Shown here: positions 34,452 through 43,538 of the stretch, one piece after another | How positions within the stretch are numbered: the first letter of the stretch is position 1 | How the letters are laid out: each line of letters starts with the position of its first letter | Translations under genes and position numbers: made by a program | Source of the DNA: an uncultured Muribaculaceae bacterium | GTDB lineage: Bacteria > Bacteroidota > Bacteroidia > Bacteroidales > Muribaculaceae | NCBI GenBank assembly: GCA_904502025.1 | Contig: CAJGDJ010000001.1 | Location: 1-64,000, forward strand | DNA length: 64,000 bases | Direction of reading: 5' to 3' | Notes under the pieces: generated by a model | Seen by the model: only the letters and a program-made list of their open reading frames with translations | The model's database searches: none | What the model was told of the DNA's origin: nothing

Positions 34452-36581
34452 TTAGCAAAATCCTATTCTACGATGGGGAGTGGCAGTGCTTTTTATTGGT
34501 TCGGGTATATCCACTGCCAATATTGTAGTTAGGTCATAGATTGACGGATTGGGATTCTCTGAGATTCTTGTTGCAATTCGTGGGAGAATTTCGAGTTGAA
34601 TGAGATTCATGACATGTCGGGCATTGCCAAATGATTTGTCGCGTGATGAGTAGTCGGCTTTTAATTTGTTGAAAAGTGTTTCACGAGCTTCGTCAGAAAG
34701 AACGTACTGATTTCTTGACAAATAGTTTTCGGCAATTTCCATTAACTCATTTTCTGTAAAATCATCAAACGTGAAAATGTTTGACTGAGGAATGCGTGAT
34801 GCCAATCCGGGATTAATATTATAAAGTCGCATCATCTCATCGGGGTATCCGGCGAGAATTAGCATCCAATCTCGGTTGGATTCGTCGGAAAGTTTTGTGA
34901 TGAGAGTTTCGATTACAAAGCGTCCGGGGTCGCGTGGGTCGTGTTCCGAAACGAGTTGATATGCCTCATCGATAAACAGTATGCCGCCTTGTGCTTCCTC
35001 AATGGCTTTTAATGTGTTTTCCTCCTCGCAACCATAATATTTGCCAATTAGGTTTGCACGTTCTTTAATCACGACATGCCCTTTGGATAGGATACCAGCC
35101 TCAAAAAGCATTTTGCCTAATGCTTTAGCTACGGTTGTTTTGCCGGTACCGGGAGAACCTAAAAATATGGAGTGGAGAGAAATGTTGGTAGTAGAAAGGT
35201 TTTTCTCGTTGCGAAGCTTGGTGAAATTAACAAGTCTTTTATAGGTGTAAAGTTTGTCTTTTACTGATTGAAGTCCGGTGAGATTATCGAGCATATCCCA
35301 ACTATTTTCACAGTCAGAACCGTCGTGCGAATCTTGATCACATTCGTTTTCGTCGTAATTTAGTTCTTCGTCATAATAGCAATATTCATCGTCAGTTTCG
35401 TTCTCTGACATATTATTGACTGCATCATGAAGCGATTTGCTAAAGTCGTTGCATAGTTGCTCAAACTCATCGTCTTCTTCATCGTTGTTCTCTTCTTTGC
35501 TCTCCTCCTCTTCGTCTTTTTGAGAGTTTTTGTTTTGGGTTTCGTCTATCGCGGAATTAATGAAGTCGTCAAGGCATTTGTCGAATGCCTCATCGTCCCA
35601 TTCGATGTCAAGTTCTTTTTGGCTATCTTCGTTGTTGCTAATTCTGTCGTAGAAATGCACGCTGTCAATAGCACGAAAAAACAATTTCTCTCCAATTTCG
35701 TGGGAGTAATGGCTGATGGGATCTAAGTTGTCGTTGTAGTCTTTCCAGTCACCTTCGTAGTCATTGTCTTCGGTGCCTCTAAAAAGAAAGCCCGAAATAG
35801 GTTTGCCCATAAGTAATAGTTCGGCATAATAAGTACCTTCTTCGCGAAGATATAAATATTCGCGAACTCTCACCATGTTTGGGGCGTCGGGAGAATCTTC
35901 GTAGAAATCAGGGTAAAAGCTGGGAGCTTTTATGTAGCTCTCAATCCGACCATCGGGGTGGTGGATTTTTAACTCAAATTCTTTTAATAATGTCTCTGTT
36001 GCATCAAGCTTTGTGCGTCCCCAAAAACCGATAAGACAGACCGGATTGACTTTGGGATTGAACGATATGAAATTTGATGAATCGTAATCGATATTTGAAA
36101 TGCAACGAGCTTCAGTTATTGTTATGCTTTTTGAGAATCCGCTGTAAATATCATTTGTGTCAATCGGGCAAAATTCGTAACTGCCTATTTGTCTATTCTC
36201 CGATTCGTTAATAACAATTATTATAAAGTCGTTAAGAGTGTTTATTTCAAAGTATTTGAAATCGAGGCTTTTTGTGTATATTTTTTGTTCAATTCCTTTT
36301 GGGAGATATGCATAGAAGCTTGTTTCGCTAATCACTTCGTATTTTGTGGCATCGTAAAGCATAACTGAGATTCTTTGTCTGAGTCCGCTTTTTTCCTCTT
36401 TGCCGGTTGAGTTTTCTTTGTTAAAAGTCAACTTTATATTCATGTGTGTAGTGCTTGTGTCAATAAGAAAGGTGTAGCGTCGTGCAGTGCGTTTGATTGA
36501 GAACTCTGTTTCTTGATTGAGAACTGAATCAGTGGGGCAAATTTGTAGATTAGATAGATTGAGAGTAGTAGTTTTTTTCAT
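34452..36581 (-). CDS. AAA+ ATPase of CbxX/SpoVK type with an N-terminal beta-rich region and an acidic linker
   Basis: 709 residues, no signal peptide, cytoplasmic. The N-terminal 320 residues are beta-rich and unrecognised (HMNIKLTFNKENSTG ... VCLIGFWGRTKLDATETLLKEFELKIHHPDGRIESYIKAP). Residues about 325-428 are an acidic linker of D, E, N. The C-terminal AAA+ module has Walker A GSPGTGKTT (475-483), Walker B ILFIDEAY (534-541), the Cbx-type pore region ANLIGKYYGCEEENT and DPGRFVIETLITKLSDE. Such ATPases remodel proteins; partner unknown. It stands alone behind about 520 bases of structured upstream DNA with a promoter at 37103-37110. Confidence 0.8.
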   Translation of the reverse strand: MKKTTTLNLSNLQICPTDSVLNQETEFSIKRTARRYTFLIDTSTTHMNIKLTFNKENSTGKEEKSGLRQRISVMLYDATKYEVISETSFYAYLPKGIEQKIYTKSLDFKYFEINTLNDFIIIVINESENRQIGSYEFCPIDTNDIYSGFSKSITITEARCISNIDYDSSNFISFNPKVNPVCLIGFWGRTKLDATETLLKEFELKIHHPDGRIESYIKAPSFYPDFYEDSPDAPNMVRVREYLYLREEGTYYAELLLMGKPISGFLFRGTEDNDYEGDWKDYNDNLDPISHYSHEIGEKLFFRAIDSVHFYDRISNNEDSQKELDIEWDDEAFDKCLDDFINSAIDETQNKNSQKDEEEESKEENNDEEDDEFEQLCNDFSKSLHDAVNNMSENETDDEYCYYDEELNYDENECDQDSHDGSDCENSWDMLDNLTGLQSVKDKLYTYKRLVNFTKLRNEKNLSTTNISLHSIFLGSPGTGKTTVAKALGKMLFEAGILSKGHVVIKERANLIGKYYGCEEENTLKAIEEAQGGILFIDEAYQLVSEHDPRDPGRFVIETLITKLSDESNRDWMLILAGYPDEMMRLYNINPGLASRIPQSNIFTFDDFTENELMEIAENYLSRNQYVLSDEARETLFNKLKADYSSRDKSFGNARHVMNLIQLEILPRIATRISENPNPSIYDLTTILAVDIPEPIKSTATPHRRIGFC

Positions 36582-36683
36582 AATTGTTTACAGTTTTAAG
36601 TTATGGGATTTATTCCCGAAAAAAGTTTAGTTGAGATAATGGAGCAATTCCAAGTGTCGGTTTTGCGACGATGCGTAGAAGAT

Positions 36684-36850
36684 GTTCCATGGATAGGATA
36701 GTGGGAACAACGTTGGATATTTCTAATGCAATTGCACAAATATCCAACGCAAACACAACAAGCGTTGCACCCTCGATGACGAGCGATGTTTCCAAAATGT
36801 CAATGTTCGTGCATGGCGATAGCATGTCATGCGGTGTGTTAGAACACACC
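36684..36850 (-). other. hairpin-rich upstream region of the AAA ATPase gene
   Basis: Several perfect inverted pairs occur in 170 bases: CGTTGGATATTT/AAATATCCAACG (36711-36722, 36738-36749; 12 bp, 15-base loop), CAACGC/GCGTTG (36745-36750, 36762-36767), GCATG/CATGC (36822-36826, 36828-36832) and GGTGTGTT/AACACACC (36833-36840, 36843-36850). If transcribed from 37103-37110 this would be part of a leader of about 515 bases. A short plus-strand frame (36671-36862) overlaps it and is not convincing. Confidence 0.45.
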
Positions 36851-37102
36851 GATGGCAGTTAAGCCTCAATTTAATTTATTGAAAAGAATAGTGTGGAAAC
36901 TACATCAACTTCAACGAAATCAAAAATCGGGAGAACTTCGATAAATTACTTTGGGGAATTTGTCGAAATTTCCTTAAGGGAGACTGTGTCGCCAAAATGA
37001 TTTTTTGAAAAGAAGTTGATTGCTCATAGCTTAAATAAAAAGTTAAAAGGAATAAAACTGTAAATGTTAGATTTCAATGACGGGCTATTACCCATTATAG
37101 TG

Positions 37103-37110
37103 CAAAGGTA
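37103..37110 (-). promoter_or_regulatory. -7 box (TACCTTTG) upstream of the AAA ATPase
   Basis: Exact TAnnTTTG match, 522 bases upstream of the ATG, preceded by a TTTG 16 bases further up. 36851-37102 shows no gene. Confidence 0.4.
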
Positions 37111-37193
37111 TTAATAATTATTTATTTTGCAAAAGTTTTTTCGAGATTTTCAAAAAAACACCAAAAAAATTGTGCCAATTAGTATATAATTAT

Positions 37194-37596
37194 ATTGCTG
37201 TCCGGGAAACGTCGGTAGTGCATCAAAAAGAGGGTTCAATTGCTGAATTTATGCGGTTGAGATTCTTTTTGCGATTTAAAGCCCCCTATATATGATTAAA
37301 TGATTGAAGTAGTGCGAAGCACATGAAAGCGAAGCGTCTATAATAACCGCGTGGTTGAGGTCAAAGACCGAAACCTCCGGTTATTACAATCTACACATAT
37401 GCGTCTGACGCGAAACGATAATATAGCATAAATCACGACATTTACTCCATTCCCGTCCTTCGGACGACTTGGTGAGGAGGATTGATTATTTCCTTTCCGG
37501 GGGTATCGCTTTGCTCAACCCTAGGTTATTATAGACGCTACGCTCTCCCGTGCTTCGCACGCATTTGCCCTTGAAAATGTTTTATCGGACACCAAT
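37194..37596. mobile_element. second copy of the inverted-repeat element, inverted and interrupted
   Basis: The ends ATTGCTGTCCGGGAAA (37194-37209, 3 mismatches) and TTTATCGGACACCAAT (37581-37596, perfect) match the 12860-13018 element. The interior 37230-37328 (TTTATGCGGTTGAGA, GCCCCCTATATATGATTAAATG, GTGCGAAGCACATGAAA) is the reverse complement of that copy with a few changes. ATTAT flanks both sides and may be a 5-bp target duplication. About 240 extra bases are inserted near 37329. Confidence 0.65.
37329..37543. mobile_element. nested inverted-repeat insert
   Basis: The left end GCGAAGCGTCTATAATAACC (37329-37348) matches the reverse complement of the right end GGTTATTATAGACGCTACGC (37524-37543) at 19 of 20 positions. 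It interrupts the junction that is continuous in the copy at 12860-13018 (CATGAAAATG in that orientation). It contains a CGTCCTTCGGACG hairpin and no reading frame. The bases 37544-37570 may belong to it too. Confidence 0.55.
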
Positions 37597-37614
37597 ATTA
37601 TAATTACAAAAAAA

Positions 37615-37648
37615 TACTGTTAAGGTAATTTGTTTGCCCTTAACAGTA
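37615..37648 (-). terminator. asnA: asnA terminator
   Basis: TACTGTTAAGG (37615-37625) pairs with CCTTAACAGTA (37638-37648), 12-base loop. On the minus strand it is followed by TTTTTTT, so it ends leftward asnA transcription. Confidence 0.85.
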
Positions 37649-37704
37649 TTGGGGGTAGATATGTTTATAATAGATTGTAGCTTCTAAGGGGGTATATAGA
37701 TTTT

Positions 37705-38739
37705 CTAAATTAGCTCAATCCCGGCAGCATGGCATTGTGCAATTTGTTCTTCGGGCCAAATGCTTGCTTGCACCTCGCCCACATGGGCTTTTTGCAAGAG
37801 GAACATACATAGGCGGCTTTGTCCGATGCCTCCACCTATTGAAGAAGGTAGTTCGCCATTTAATAGCATTTGGTGAAAGCGATATTTAGAACGGTCTTCA
37901 CAATTGCGTTCTTTTAGTTGTTGACGAAGCGATTCGGGTTCTACGCGAATACCCATTGATGATAACTCAAACGGACATTCGAGTATTGGATTCCAAAAAA
38001 TCATATCGCCATTCAGCCCGGTAAATCCATCTGAGTTTGGAGTAATCCAATCGTCATAGTCGGGAGCTCGTCCGTCGTGAGGTTCGCCATTTGAAAGTTT
38101 ACCTCCTATACCTATAATAAATATAGCACCATATTTTTTTGCGGCAGCAGCTTCACGACCTTTTGAATCAAGATTGGGATATTCCTGCAACAACTCTTCA
38201 GAGTGGATAAATTTTATCTCATCGGGAAGAACGGGTGTGATGTGAGGGAAACTGCGATAAATCATCTGCTCGGTTTCGCGAACAGCATTATAAATTTTCA
38301 CTACTGTTTCTTTAAGATAGTCAAGATTGCGTTCTTCGGGAGTGATAGTTTGTTCCCAATCCCATTGATCTACATAAAGAGAGTGTAGATTATCAAGTTC
38401 TTCGCATGCACGAATAGCATTCATGTCGGTATATAGTCCATATCCCGGTGCAATGTCGTAAAAGCCGAGTTTGGTGCGTTTCCATTTTGCAAGTGAGTGT
38501 ACCACTTCGGCAGGGCTGTTATTCATACACTGAATATTAAACGTAACGGCTTTTTCGATGCCGTTGAGGTCATCGTTAAGGCCGGTGCCCGATAACACAA
38601 ATAATGGTGCTGTTACGCGACGTAGATTCAATGCCGTTGCCAGCTTTTCTTGAAACGCCACTTTGATGTCCTTAATTGCCACCTCGGTGGTTTCGGGAAG
38701 TAGCTTGCGTTTATATTTCTTTGGTATGATTAGAGCCAT
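37705..38739 (-). CDS. asnA: aspartate-ammonia ligase
   Basis: 344 residues, class II synthetase-like enzyme that makes asparagine from aspartate and ammonia with ATP. Family segments: MALIIPKKYKRKLLPETTEVAI, LSGTGLNDDLNGIEKAVTF, SLYVDQWDWEQTI, GFTGLNGDMIFWNPILECPFELSSMGIRV and LPSSIGGGIGQSRLCMFLL (class II motif 3). Normal length. Confidence 0.96.
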   Translation of the reverse strand: MALIIPKKYKRKLLPETTEVAIKDIKVAFQEKLATALNLRRVTAPLFVLSGTGLNDDLNGIEKAVTFNIQCMNNSPAEVVHSLAKWKRTKLGFYDIAPGYGLYTDMNAIRACEELDNLHSLYVDQWDWEQTITPEERNLDYLKETVVKIYNAVRETEQMIYRSFPHITPVLPDEIKFIHSEELLQEYPNLDSKGREAAAAKKYGAIFIIGIGGKLSNGEPHDGRAPDYDDWITPNSDGFTGLNGDMIFWNPILECPFELSSMGIRVEPESLRQQLKERNCEDRSKYRFHQMLLNGELPSSIGGGIGQSRLCMFLLQKAHVGEVQASIWPEEQIAQCHAAGIELI

Positions 38740-38768
38740 AATTATGCTATATTTTCATGTTTAGGCTA

Positions 38769-38776
38769 CAAAGATA
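38769..38776 (-). promoter_or_regulatory. asnA: -7 box (TATCTTTG) of asnA
   Basis: Exact TAnnTTTG match 30 bases upstream of the ATG, with TTTG 21 bases further upstream as a -33 candidate. Confidence 0.6.
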
Positions 38777-38890
38777 ATACAAATTTCTTGAATATTGCAA
38801 ATTTTTCTTGCAAAATGACATAAAAAATAATATTTCGACCTTACATCTGTATAATAATTAAATGCTTTCGCTCGCAGAATGATTATAAAT

Positions 38891-38933
38891 TAGGGGTGTG
38901 CTAATGGTTTTGGCACACCCCTAACTCTTAATA
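38891..38933 (-). terminator. stem-loop between the prenyl synthase gene and asnA
   Basis: TAGGGGTGTGC (38891-38901) pairs with GCACACCCCTA (38923-38933), 11 bp, 21-base loop. It lies 115 bases past the polyprenyl synthase stop. 38934-39047 shows nothing else. Confidence 0.65.
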
Positions 38934-39047
38934 TTCTTTTAATAGTCATCGTAGTATATCCATTGGTTAAATGTGATAGATACAATAAAGCATATTGAAT
39001 GCTTCAATATTTTCAAGACTAATGGTTGATAACTACTGAATTACTTG

Positions 39048-40022
39048 TTACTTGTCGCGTGAGATTATGTAGTCGATAATTGCAATGAAGTGTTCGCGAG
39101 GTTTCGATGCAGGGAACTGAGAGATAATTTCTACAGCCTCGTCGCGAAGACGTTGCATGGTGTCGTAGGCATATTCAATACCTCCATGACATTTGGCATA
39201 TTCGATGAGTGTGTTTATTTCTTCGGTATTAAGTATTTCTTTTTTTGATAATGCGAGCATTTCATCGTGTTGAGGTAACGACTCGTTGAGCAATACATGG
39301 AGTAAGGGTAGTGTTATTTTCCCTTCACGAAGGTCGTTGCCGGTGGGCTTGCCAATTTTTTCGTCATTGAAATAATCAAAAATGTCGTCTTTGATTTGAA
39401 AACAAAGTCCGAGCAAACGTGCCACCTGCGATAGCTTCTCAATGTTGCATTGATTAGCACCAACAGCGTATGCTCCAACTTCTACACACGACACAAATAA
39501 CGATGCTGTTTTGCGATAGATTGTAGTGAAATAGGCATCTTCGCTGAGAGTGTGATAGCGAGCATTGTAAATTTGGTCTATTTCACCTGTCGAAAGCTGT
39601 TTCCCAAGATTTGTGATTGACTTTATGATTTCAATATTTCCTGTTTCGATAGCTTGAAAAAGTGCCGATGATAGGAAAAAGTCGCCCACAAGCACAGCGA
39701 TGTGGTTGTCCCAAATGTTATTGATGGTAGCTTGTCCTCTACGCAACTTTGTGTCATCAACCACGTCATCGTGAATGAGAGTGGCATTGTGGAGTAGCTC
39801 TACCGATGTTGCCGCTGAGATAACGTTGTCGTTCACTTCGCCAAGGAGCTTGGCACTGAGAATGACAATTATCGGACGAATTTGTTTCCCTTTTGATTTG
39901 AGATACCCTTCAATCACTTGGTTCATCATCACGTTAGGCGATGCCAAGGTGGTGGCAATGCGATTGTTTAGCATTTCCAACTCTTTGCCTATTGATTGTT
40001 GTATTGATTGAAAAGTTGACAT
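39048..40022 (-). CDS. trans-polyprenyl diphosphate synthase
   Basis: 324 residues from ATG 40022. Extends isoprenoid chains for quinone side chains. Both Asp-rich motifs are present: LIHDDVVDD (first) and QIKDDIFDYF (second), with GKQIRPIIVIL and DNHIAVLVGDFFLSSALFQ typical of the IspB/octaprenyl group. Chain length cannot be set from sequence by eye. A TAATTTTG promoter box overlaps the region just upstream. Confidence 0.92.
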   Translation of the reverse strand: MSTFQSIQQSIGKELEMLNNRIATTLASPNVMMNQVIEGYLKSKGKQIRPIIVILSAKLLGEVNDNVISAATSVELLHNATLIHDDVVDDTKLRRGQATINNIWDNHIAVLVGDFFLSSALFQAIETGNIEIIKSITNLGKQLSTGEIDQIYNARYHTLSEDAYFTTIYRKTASLFVSCVEVGAYAVGANQCNIEKLSQVARLLGLCFQIKDDIFDYFNDEKIGKPTGNDLREGKITLPLLHVLLNESLPQHDEMLALSKKEILNTEEINTLIEYAKCHGGIEYAYDTMQRLRDEAVEIISQFPASKPREHFIAIIDYIISRDK

Positions 40023-40040
40023 CAAAATTGAAATTTCGCA

Positions 40041-40048
40041 CAAAATTA
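40041..40048 (-). promoter_or_regulatory. -7 box (TAATTTTG) of the polyprenyl synthase gene
   Basis: TAnnTTTG match 19 bases upstream of the ATG. Confidence 0.4.
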
Positions 40049-40198
40049 GTAAAACTTAATAAATATAACGTGGTAAAATTCCATAAAAACGAGTGGTATA
40101 ATAAAAAAATGGCGTTTTTTTTGATTTTTTTGGGTGAGTTGGTGTTTTATGCTTAATTTTATCAAATATTTTAATGATGGATTTATTTACAGATTACG

Positions 40199-42958
40199 AT
40201 GAATGACAAAAAACTACTGCTTATAGATGCCTACGCACTGATATATAGAGCATATTATGCGTTGATACGTGCTCCTCGATTCACGTCGAAAGGATTAAAT
40301 ACCTCGGCGATATTTGGGTTCTGTAACACTCTTGAAGATGTGTTGCGAAAGGAGAATCCAACGCATGTAGCTGTGTGCTTTGATCCTAAAGGTGGCACTT
40401 TTCGTCATGAAGCATATCCCGAATATAAGGCACAGCGCGATGCTCAACCCGAAGATATAACTCATTCAATACCATACATCAAAGATATTCTTACAGCCAA
40501 TAATATTACTATTATAGAAGTCCCCGGATATGAAGCCGACGATGTTATAGGTACACTCTCGCGTAAGGCTGAAAGTGAGGGATTTTTAACCCTAATGATG
40601 ACCCCCGACAAAGATTATGGACAATTGGTAACCGACAAGGTGTTGATGTATCGTCCGGCTTTGAAAGGTGCAGGATTTGAGGTGCGTGGCGTGAAAGAAG
40701 TGTGTGAAAAATATGGCATTACTTCTCCCTCGCAAGTGATTGATTTGCTTGCTCTTGAGGGCGATGTGAGCGATAATATTCCCGGCTGTCCGGGTGTAGG
40801 AGAAAAAACTGCCGTAAAACTCATAAATGAGTGGGGGTCGGTTGAAAATCTTATTGAAAATGTCGATTCTCTCAAAGGGGCTATTCAAAAGAAAGTATCA
40901 GAAAATATAGAGAAAATAAAATTTTCAAAGTTCTTGGTTACGATAAAAACCGATGTGCCGATTGATATAAACATTGAAGATTTATCGAGAAAAGATGCCG
41001 ATACTAATCGTCTTGCCGAAATTTATACCGAACTTGAATTTAAGTCATTCCTTGCAAAATTAGGAGTAACACCATCAATCGAGTCGGTTGCTAAAATGTC
41101 GCCTATGCAATCCCAAGCGTCATTATTTGATGCACCTTCGCTGTTTGATACTCCCGAGCCTGAGATGTGTGTCAGTGATTCGTCTGACTATAAAGTGGCA
41201 AACACGCTCAAAGAAGTATCGGAAGCAGTTGCCGGTGCGTTGAATCATAAGCAAGTGAGTGTGGCTATTTATGCCACCGGAGCCGATGCTATGACTGCTC
41301 ACTGGAAAGGTGTGGCGTTGTCGGTTGAAAAGGAGAAAGCTACATATATCAATCTCCCGAATGATGGCGATGCACGTGAGCAAATGAAAGTTGTGTTGAG
41401 ATTGTTGTTCTGCTCAAAATCAACACAATATATTAGCCACGATGTTAAACGCGACTATATTATATTGCATAATGAGGGTATAGAATTAACATCTAATTAT
41501 TACGATACATCTGTGGCTCACTATTTATTGCAATCTGAGATGAAACACTCTTTGCCATCGTTGGCATTTACTTACCTCGGTTGCATGATGAGCAATGGAG
41601 TTGAAGATCTGCTTCAACGCAAATCGGGGCAAGAAATAGACCATTCGGTAGTGCAAAAAGCGATGTGTGAGATTGCCGATATAACGTTGCGATTAAGCGA
41701 GAAATTCCGCCCTATGCTTCAAGATGAGAGGCTAACCTTGTTGATGGAAGATATTGAAATGCCATTTGTTAAGGTGCTTGGCGATATGGAAATTGCCGGA
41801 GTGAGAATCGATATAGATGAATTGGCTATGATGTCGAAAAATCTCACAAATCGCATGCGAAGCATTGAACAAGAAGTATATGAATTGGGAGGAGGAGAAT
41901 TTAACATAGCCTCGCCAATGCAAGTGGGCGAAGTGTTGTTTGAACGATTAAAAATCGACCCTAAAGCAAAACGCACTAAAGGGGGTGCATATTCTACAGC
42001 TGAAGATGTGTTGGAAAAATATCGCAAATCTCACCCTATTGTAGCTAAAATATTACAAATTAGGGGGTTGCGTAAATTATTGAGTACCTACATTAATGCT
42101 TTGCCTGAATTGATAAATCCTGCAACCGGTAAAATTCACACATCGTATAATCAAACGGTTACAGCTACCGGGCGTATATCGTCGGCTAACCCAAATTTGC
42201 AAAACATTCCGGTTCGCACCGATGATGGTCGCGAAATACGTCGAGCGTTTGTTGCCGACGAAGGGTGTTTATTCTTCTCTGCCGACTATTCTCAAATCGA
42301 ATTACGAATAATTGCCGACATGAGTGGCGATGAAAATATGATTGAGGCTTTTAATTCGGGAGCAGATATTCATAGAGCTACTGCTGCTAAAGTTTATCGA
42401 ATGCCTATCGAAGAAGTAACAGATGAGCAACGTCGCTATGCCAAGACTGCCAATTTTGGTATCATATATGGTATCTCTGCATTTGGATTGTCGGAACGAT
42501 TGGCTATTCCACGCACCGATGCCAAACGGCTAATCGATGGATATTATGAGACCTATCCGCAAATGCGACAATATATGGACGACACTTTAGAGCATGTGCG
42601 TAAGGAGGGATATGTGTCAACAATAAAAGGGCGTCGTCGTTATCTTCCCGATATTAATTCACGCAATGCTGTGGTGCGTGGTTATGCCGAGCGAAACGCA
42701 ATTAATGCCCCGGTTCAAGGGTCGGCTGCCGACATTATCAAAGTGGCAATGATTAATATAGCTCGCGACTTTGCAAAAGAGGGCTTGCAGTCAAAAATGA
42801 TAATGCAGGTGCACGATGAATTGGTGTTTAATGTTGTTCCCGAAGAACTTCAACGAGTGGAAGAAATTGTGAAACGCGACATGGAAAATGCTTATCATGG
42901 ACGTGTGGCATTGACTGTTGCAGCCGGCGTGGGTAAAAATTGGCTTGAAGCTCATTGA
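40199..42958 (+). CDS. polA: DNA polymerase I, probable loss of proofreading site
   Basis: 919 residues. The 5'-3' exonuclease domain (1-290) is intact: LLIDAYALIYRAYYAL, VCFDPKGGTFRHE, YEADDVIGTL, LALEGDVSDNIPGCPGVGEKTA. The polymerase domain is intact: SSANPNLQNIPVRT, DYSQIELRIIADMSGD, KTANFGIIYGISAFGLSERL and MQVHDELVF. In the middle 3'-5' exonuclease-like domain, the expected DTET motif is replaced by YATGADAM (358-365), so the metal-binding Asp and Glu are gone; the later VKRDYIIL and YDTSVAHYLL segments still align. It should act in repair and Okazaki-fragment processing without proofreading. Confidence 0.96.
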   Translation: MNDKKLLLIDAYALIYRAYYALIRAPRFTSKGLNTSAIFGFCNTLEDVLRKENPTHVAVCFDPKGGTFRHEAYPEYKAQRDAQPEDITHSIPYIKDILTANNITIIEVPGYEADDVIGTLSRKAESEGFLTLMMTPDKDYGQLVTDKVLMYRPALKGAGFEVRGVKEVCEKYGITSPSQVIDLLALEGDVSDNIPGCPGVGEKTAVKLINEWGSVENLIENVDSLKGAIQKKVSENIEKIKFSKFLVTIKTDVPIDINIEDLSRKDADTNRLAEIYTELEFKSFLAKLGVTPSIESVAKMSPMQSQASLFDAPSLFDTPEPEMCVSDSSDYKVANTLKEVSEAVAGALNHKQVSVAIYATGADAMTAHWKGVALSVEKEKATYINLPNDGDAREQMKVVLRLLFCSKSTQYISHDVKRDYIILHNEGIELTSNYYDTSVAHYLLQSEMKHSLPSLAFTYLGCMMSNGVEDLLQRKSGQEIDHSVVQKAMCEIADITLRLSEKFRPMLQDERLTLLMEDIEMPFVKVLGDMEIAGVRIDIDELAMMSKNLTNRMRSIEQEVYELGGGEFNIASPMQVGEVLFERLKIDPKAKRTKGGAYSTAEDVLEKYRKSHPIVAKILQIRGLRKLLSTYINALPELINPATGKIHTSYNQTVTATGRISSANPNLQNIPVRTDDGREIRRAFVADEGCLFFSADYSQIELRIIADMSGDENMIEAFNSGADIHRATAAKVYRMPIEEVTDEQRRYAKTANFGIIYGISAFGLSERLAIPRTDAKRLIDGYYETYPQMRQYMDDTLEHVRKEGYVSTIKGRRRYLPDINSRNAVVRGYAERNAINAPVQGSAADIIKVAMINIARDFAKEGLQSKMIMQVHDELVFNVVPEELQRVEEIVKRDMENAYHGRVALTVAAGVGKNWLEAH

Positions 42959-42990
42959 TGCGTGTGCTTGAATTAATGGATTTTAATAAT

Positions 42991-42998
42991 TATATTTG
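42991..42998 (+). promoter_or_regulatory. -7 box (TATATTTG) of the 59-residue lipoprotein gene
   Basis: Exact TAnnTTTG match 32 bases before the ATG at 43031. Confidence 0.55.
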
Positions 42999-43030
42999 CA
43001 TATCATAAAACAATTAAAACGATATAACTC

Positions 43031-43210
43031 ATGAAAAAATATTTTTTAATCGCAATGGTGTTAGCCATGGCATCATGTGGCTCAAGTGAAACTAAAGAAA
43101 CTGTAGTGACTGAAGATGTTGATACATTTGGAATGGAAATGCCAATTGAGGCACTTGAAAGCACAACTCCCTATGAGGGAACAGGCAATATGTCAGATGG
43201 TGCAGAATAA
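43031..43210 (+). CDS. small lipoprotein of 59 residues
   Basis: Short gene with its own promoter box, ATG and terminator. It encodes a lipoprotein signal (MKKYFLIAMVLAMASCGSS, lipobox Cys at 16) followed by about 40 acidic, Thr-rich residues (TEDVDTFGMEMPIEALESTT) with no domain. The clean signal, tight spacing to promoter and a strong terminator 13 bases past the stop make it a real gene. Function unknown. Downstream of polA, upstream of tRNA-Ala. Confidence 0.75.
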   Translation: MKKYFLIAMVLAMASCGSSETKETVVTEDVDTFGMEMPIEALESTTPYEGTGNMSDGAE

Positions 43211-43222
43211 GAAAGATGACAA

Positions 43223-43272
43223 AAAATAAGGTTGTTAGTTATTTGAAATCCAAATATTAACAACCTTATTTT
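43223..43272 (+). terminator. terminator between the small lipoprotein and tRNA-Ala
   Basis: AAAATAAGGTTGTTA (43223-43237) pairs perfectly over 15 bp with TAACAACCTTATTTT (43258-43272), with A and T runs on both sides, so it can serve both strands. Confidence 0.9.
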
Positions 43273-43275
43273 TTG

Positions 43276-43349
43276 TGGAGTATAGCGGACTCGAACCGCT
43301 CACCTCGACACTGCCAGTGTCGCGCTCTAGCCAGATGAGCTAATACCCC
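43276..43349 (-). tRNA. tRNA-Ala(GGC)
   Basis: 74 nt on the minus strand. Anticodon stem CGACA/TGTCG encloses CTGGCAG, anticodon GGC. Acceptor GGGGTAT pairs with ATACTCC and contains the G3-U70 pair that identifies alanine tRNA. Discriminator A, no encoded CCA. Confidence 0.95.
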
Positions 43350-43538
43350 TTAATTGCAAGTGCAAAATTAGTGATTATTTAGTTAAGTAGCAAATGATAG
43401 CTAAATATTCATTCAAAAAGCTAATAGTAAATGATAAAGTTGAGCTATTTAAGAAAAATTAAGACTCACAAATGCAAAAACACATAATTGCATATTTATT
43501 TTGTTTGTATCTTTACAAAATATTTTGATTGGCTAATT

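Noticed and set aside
36671..36862. 63-residue plus-strand frame over the hairpin-rich region
   Set aside because: No ribosome-binding site or promoter, and the sequence is explained by the inverted repeats; kept only as a structured region.
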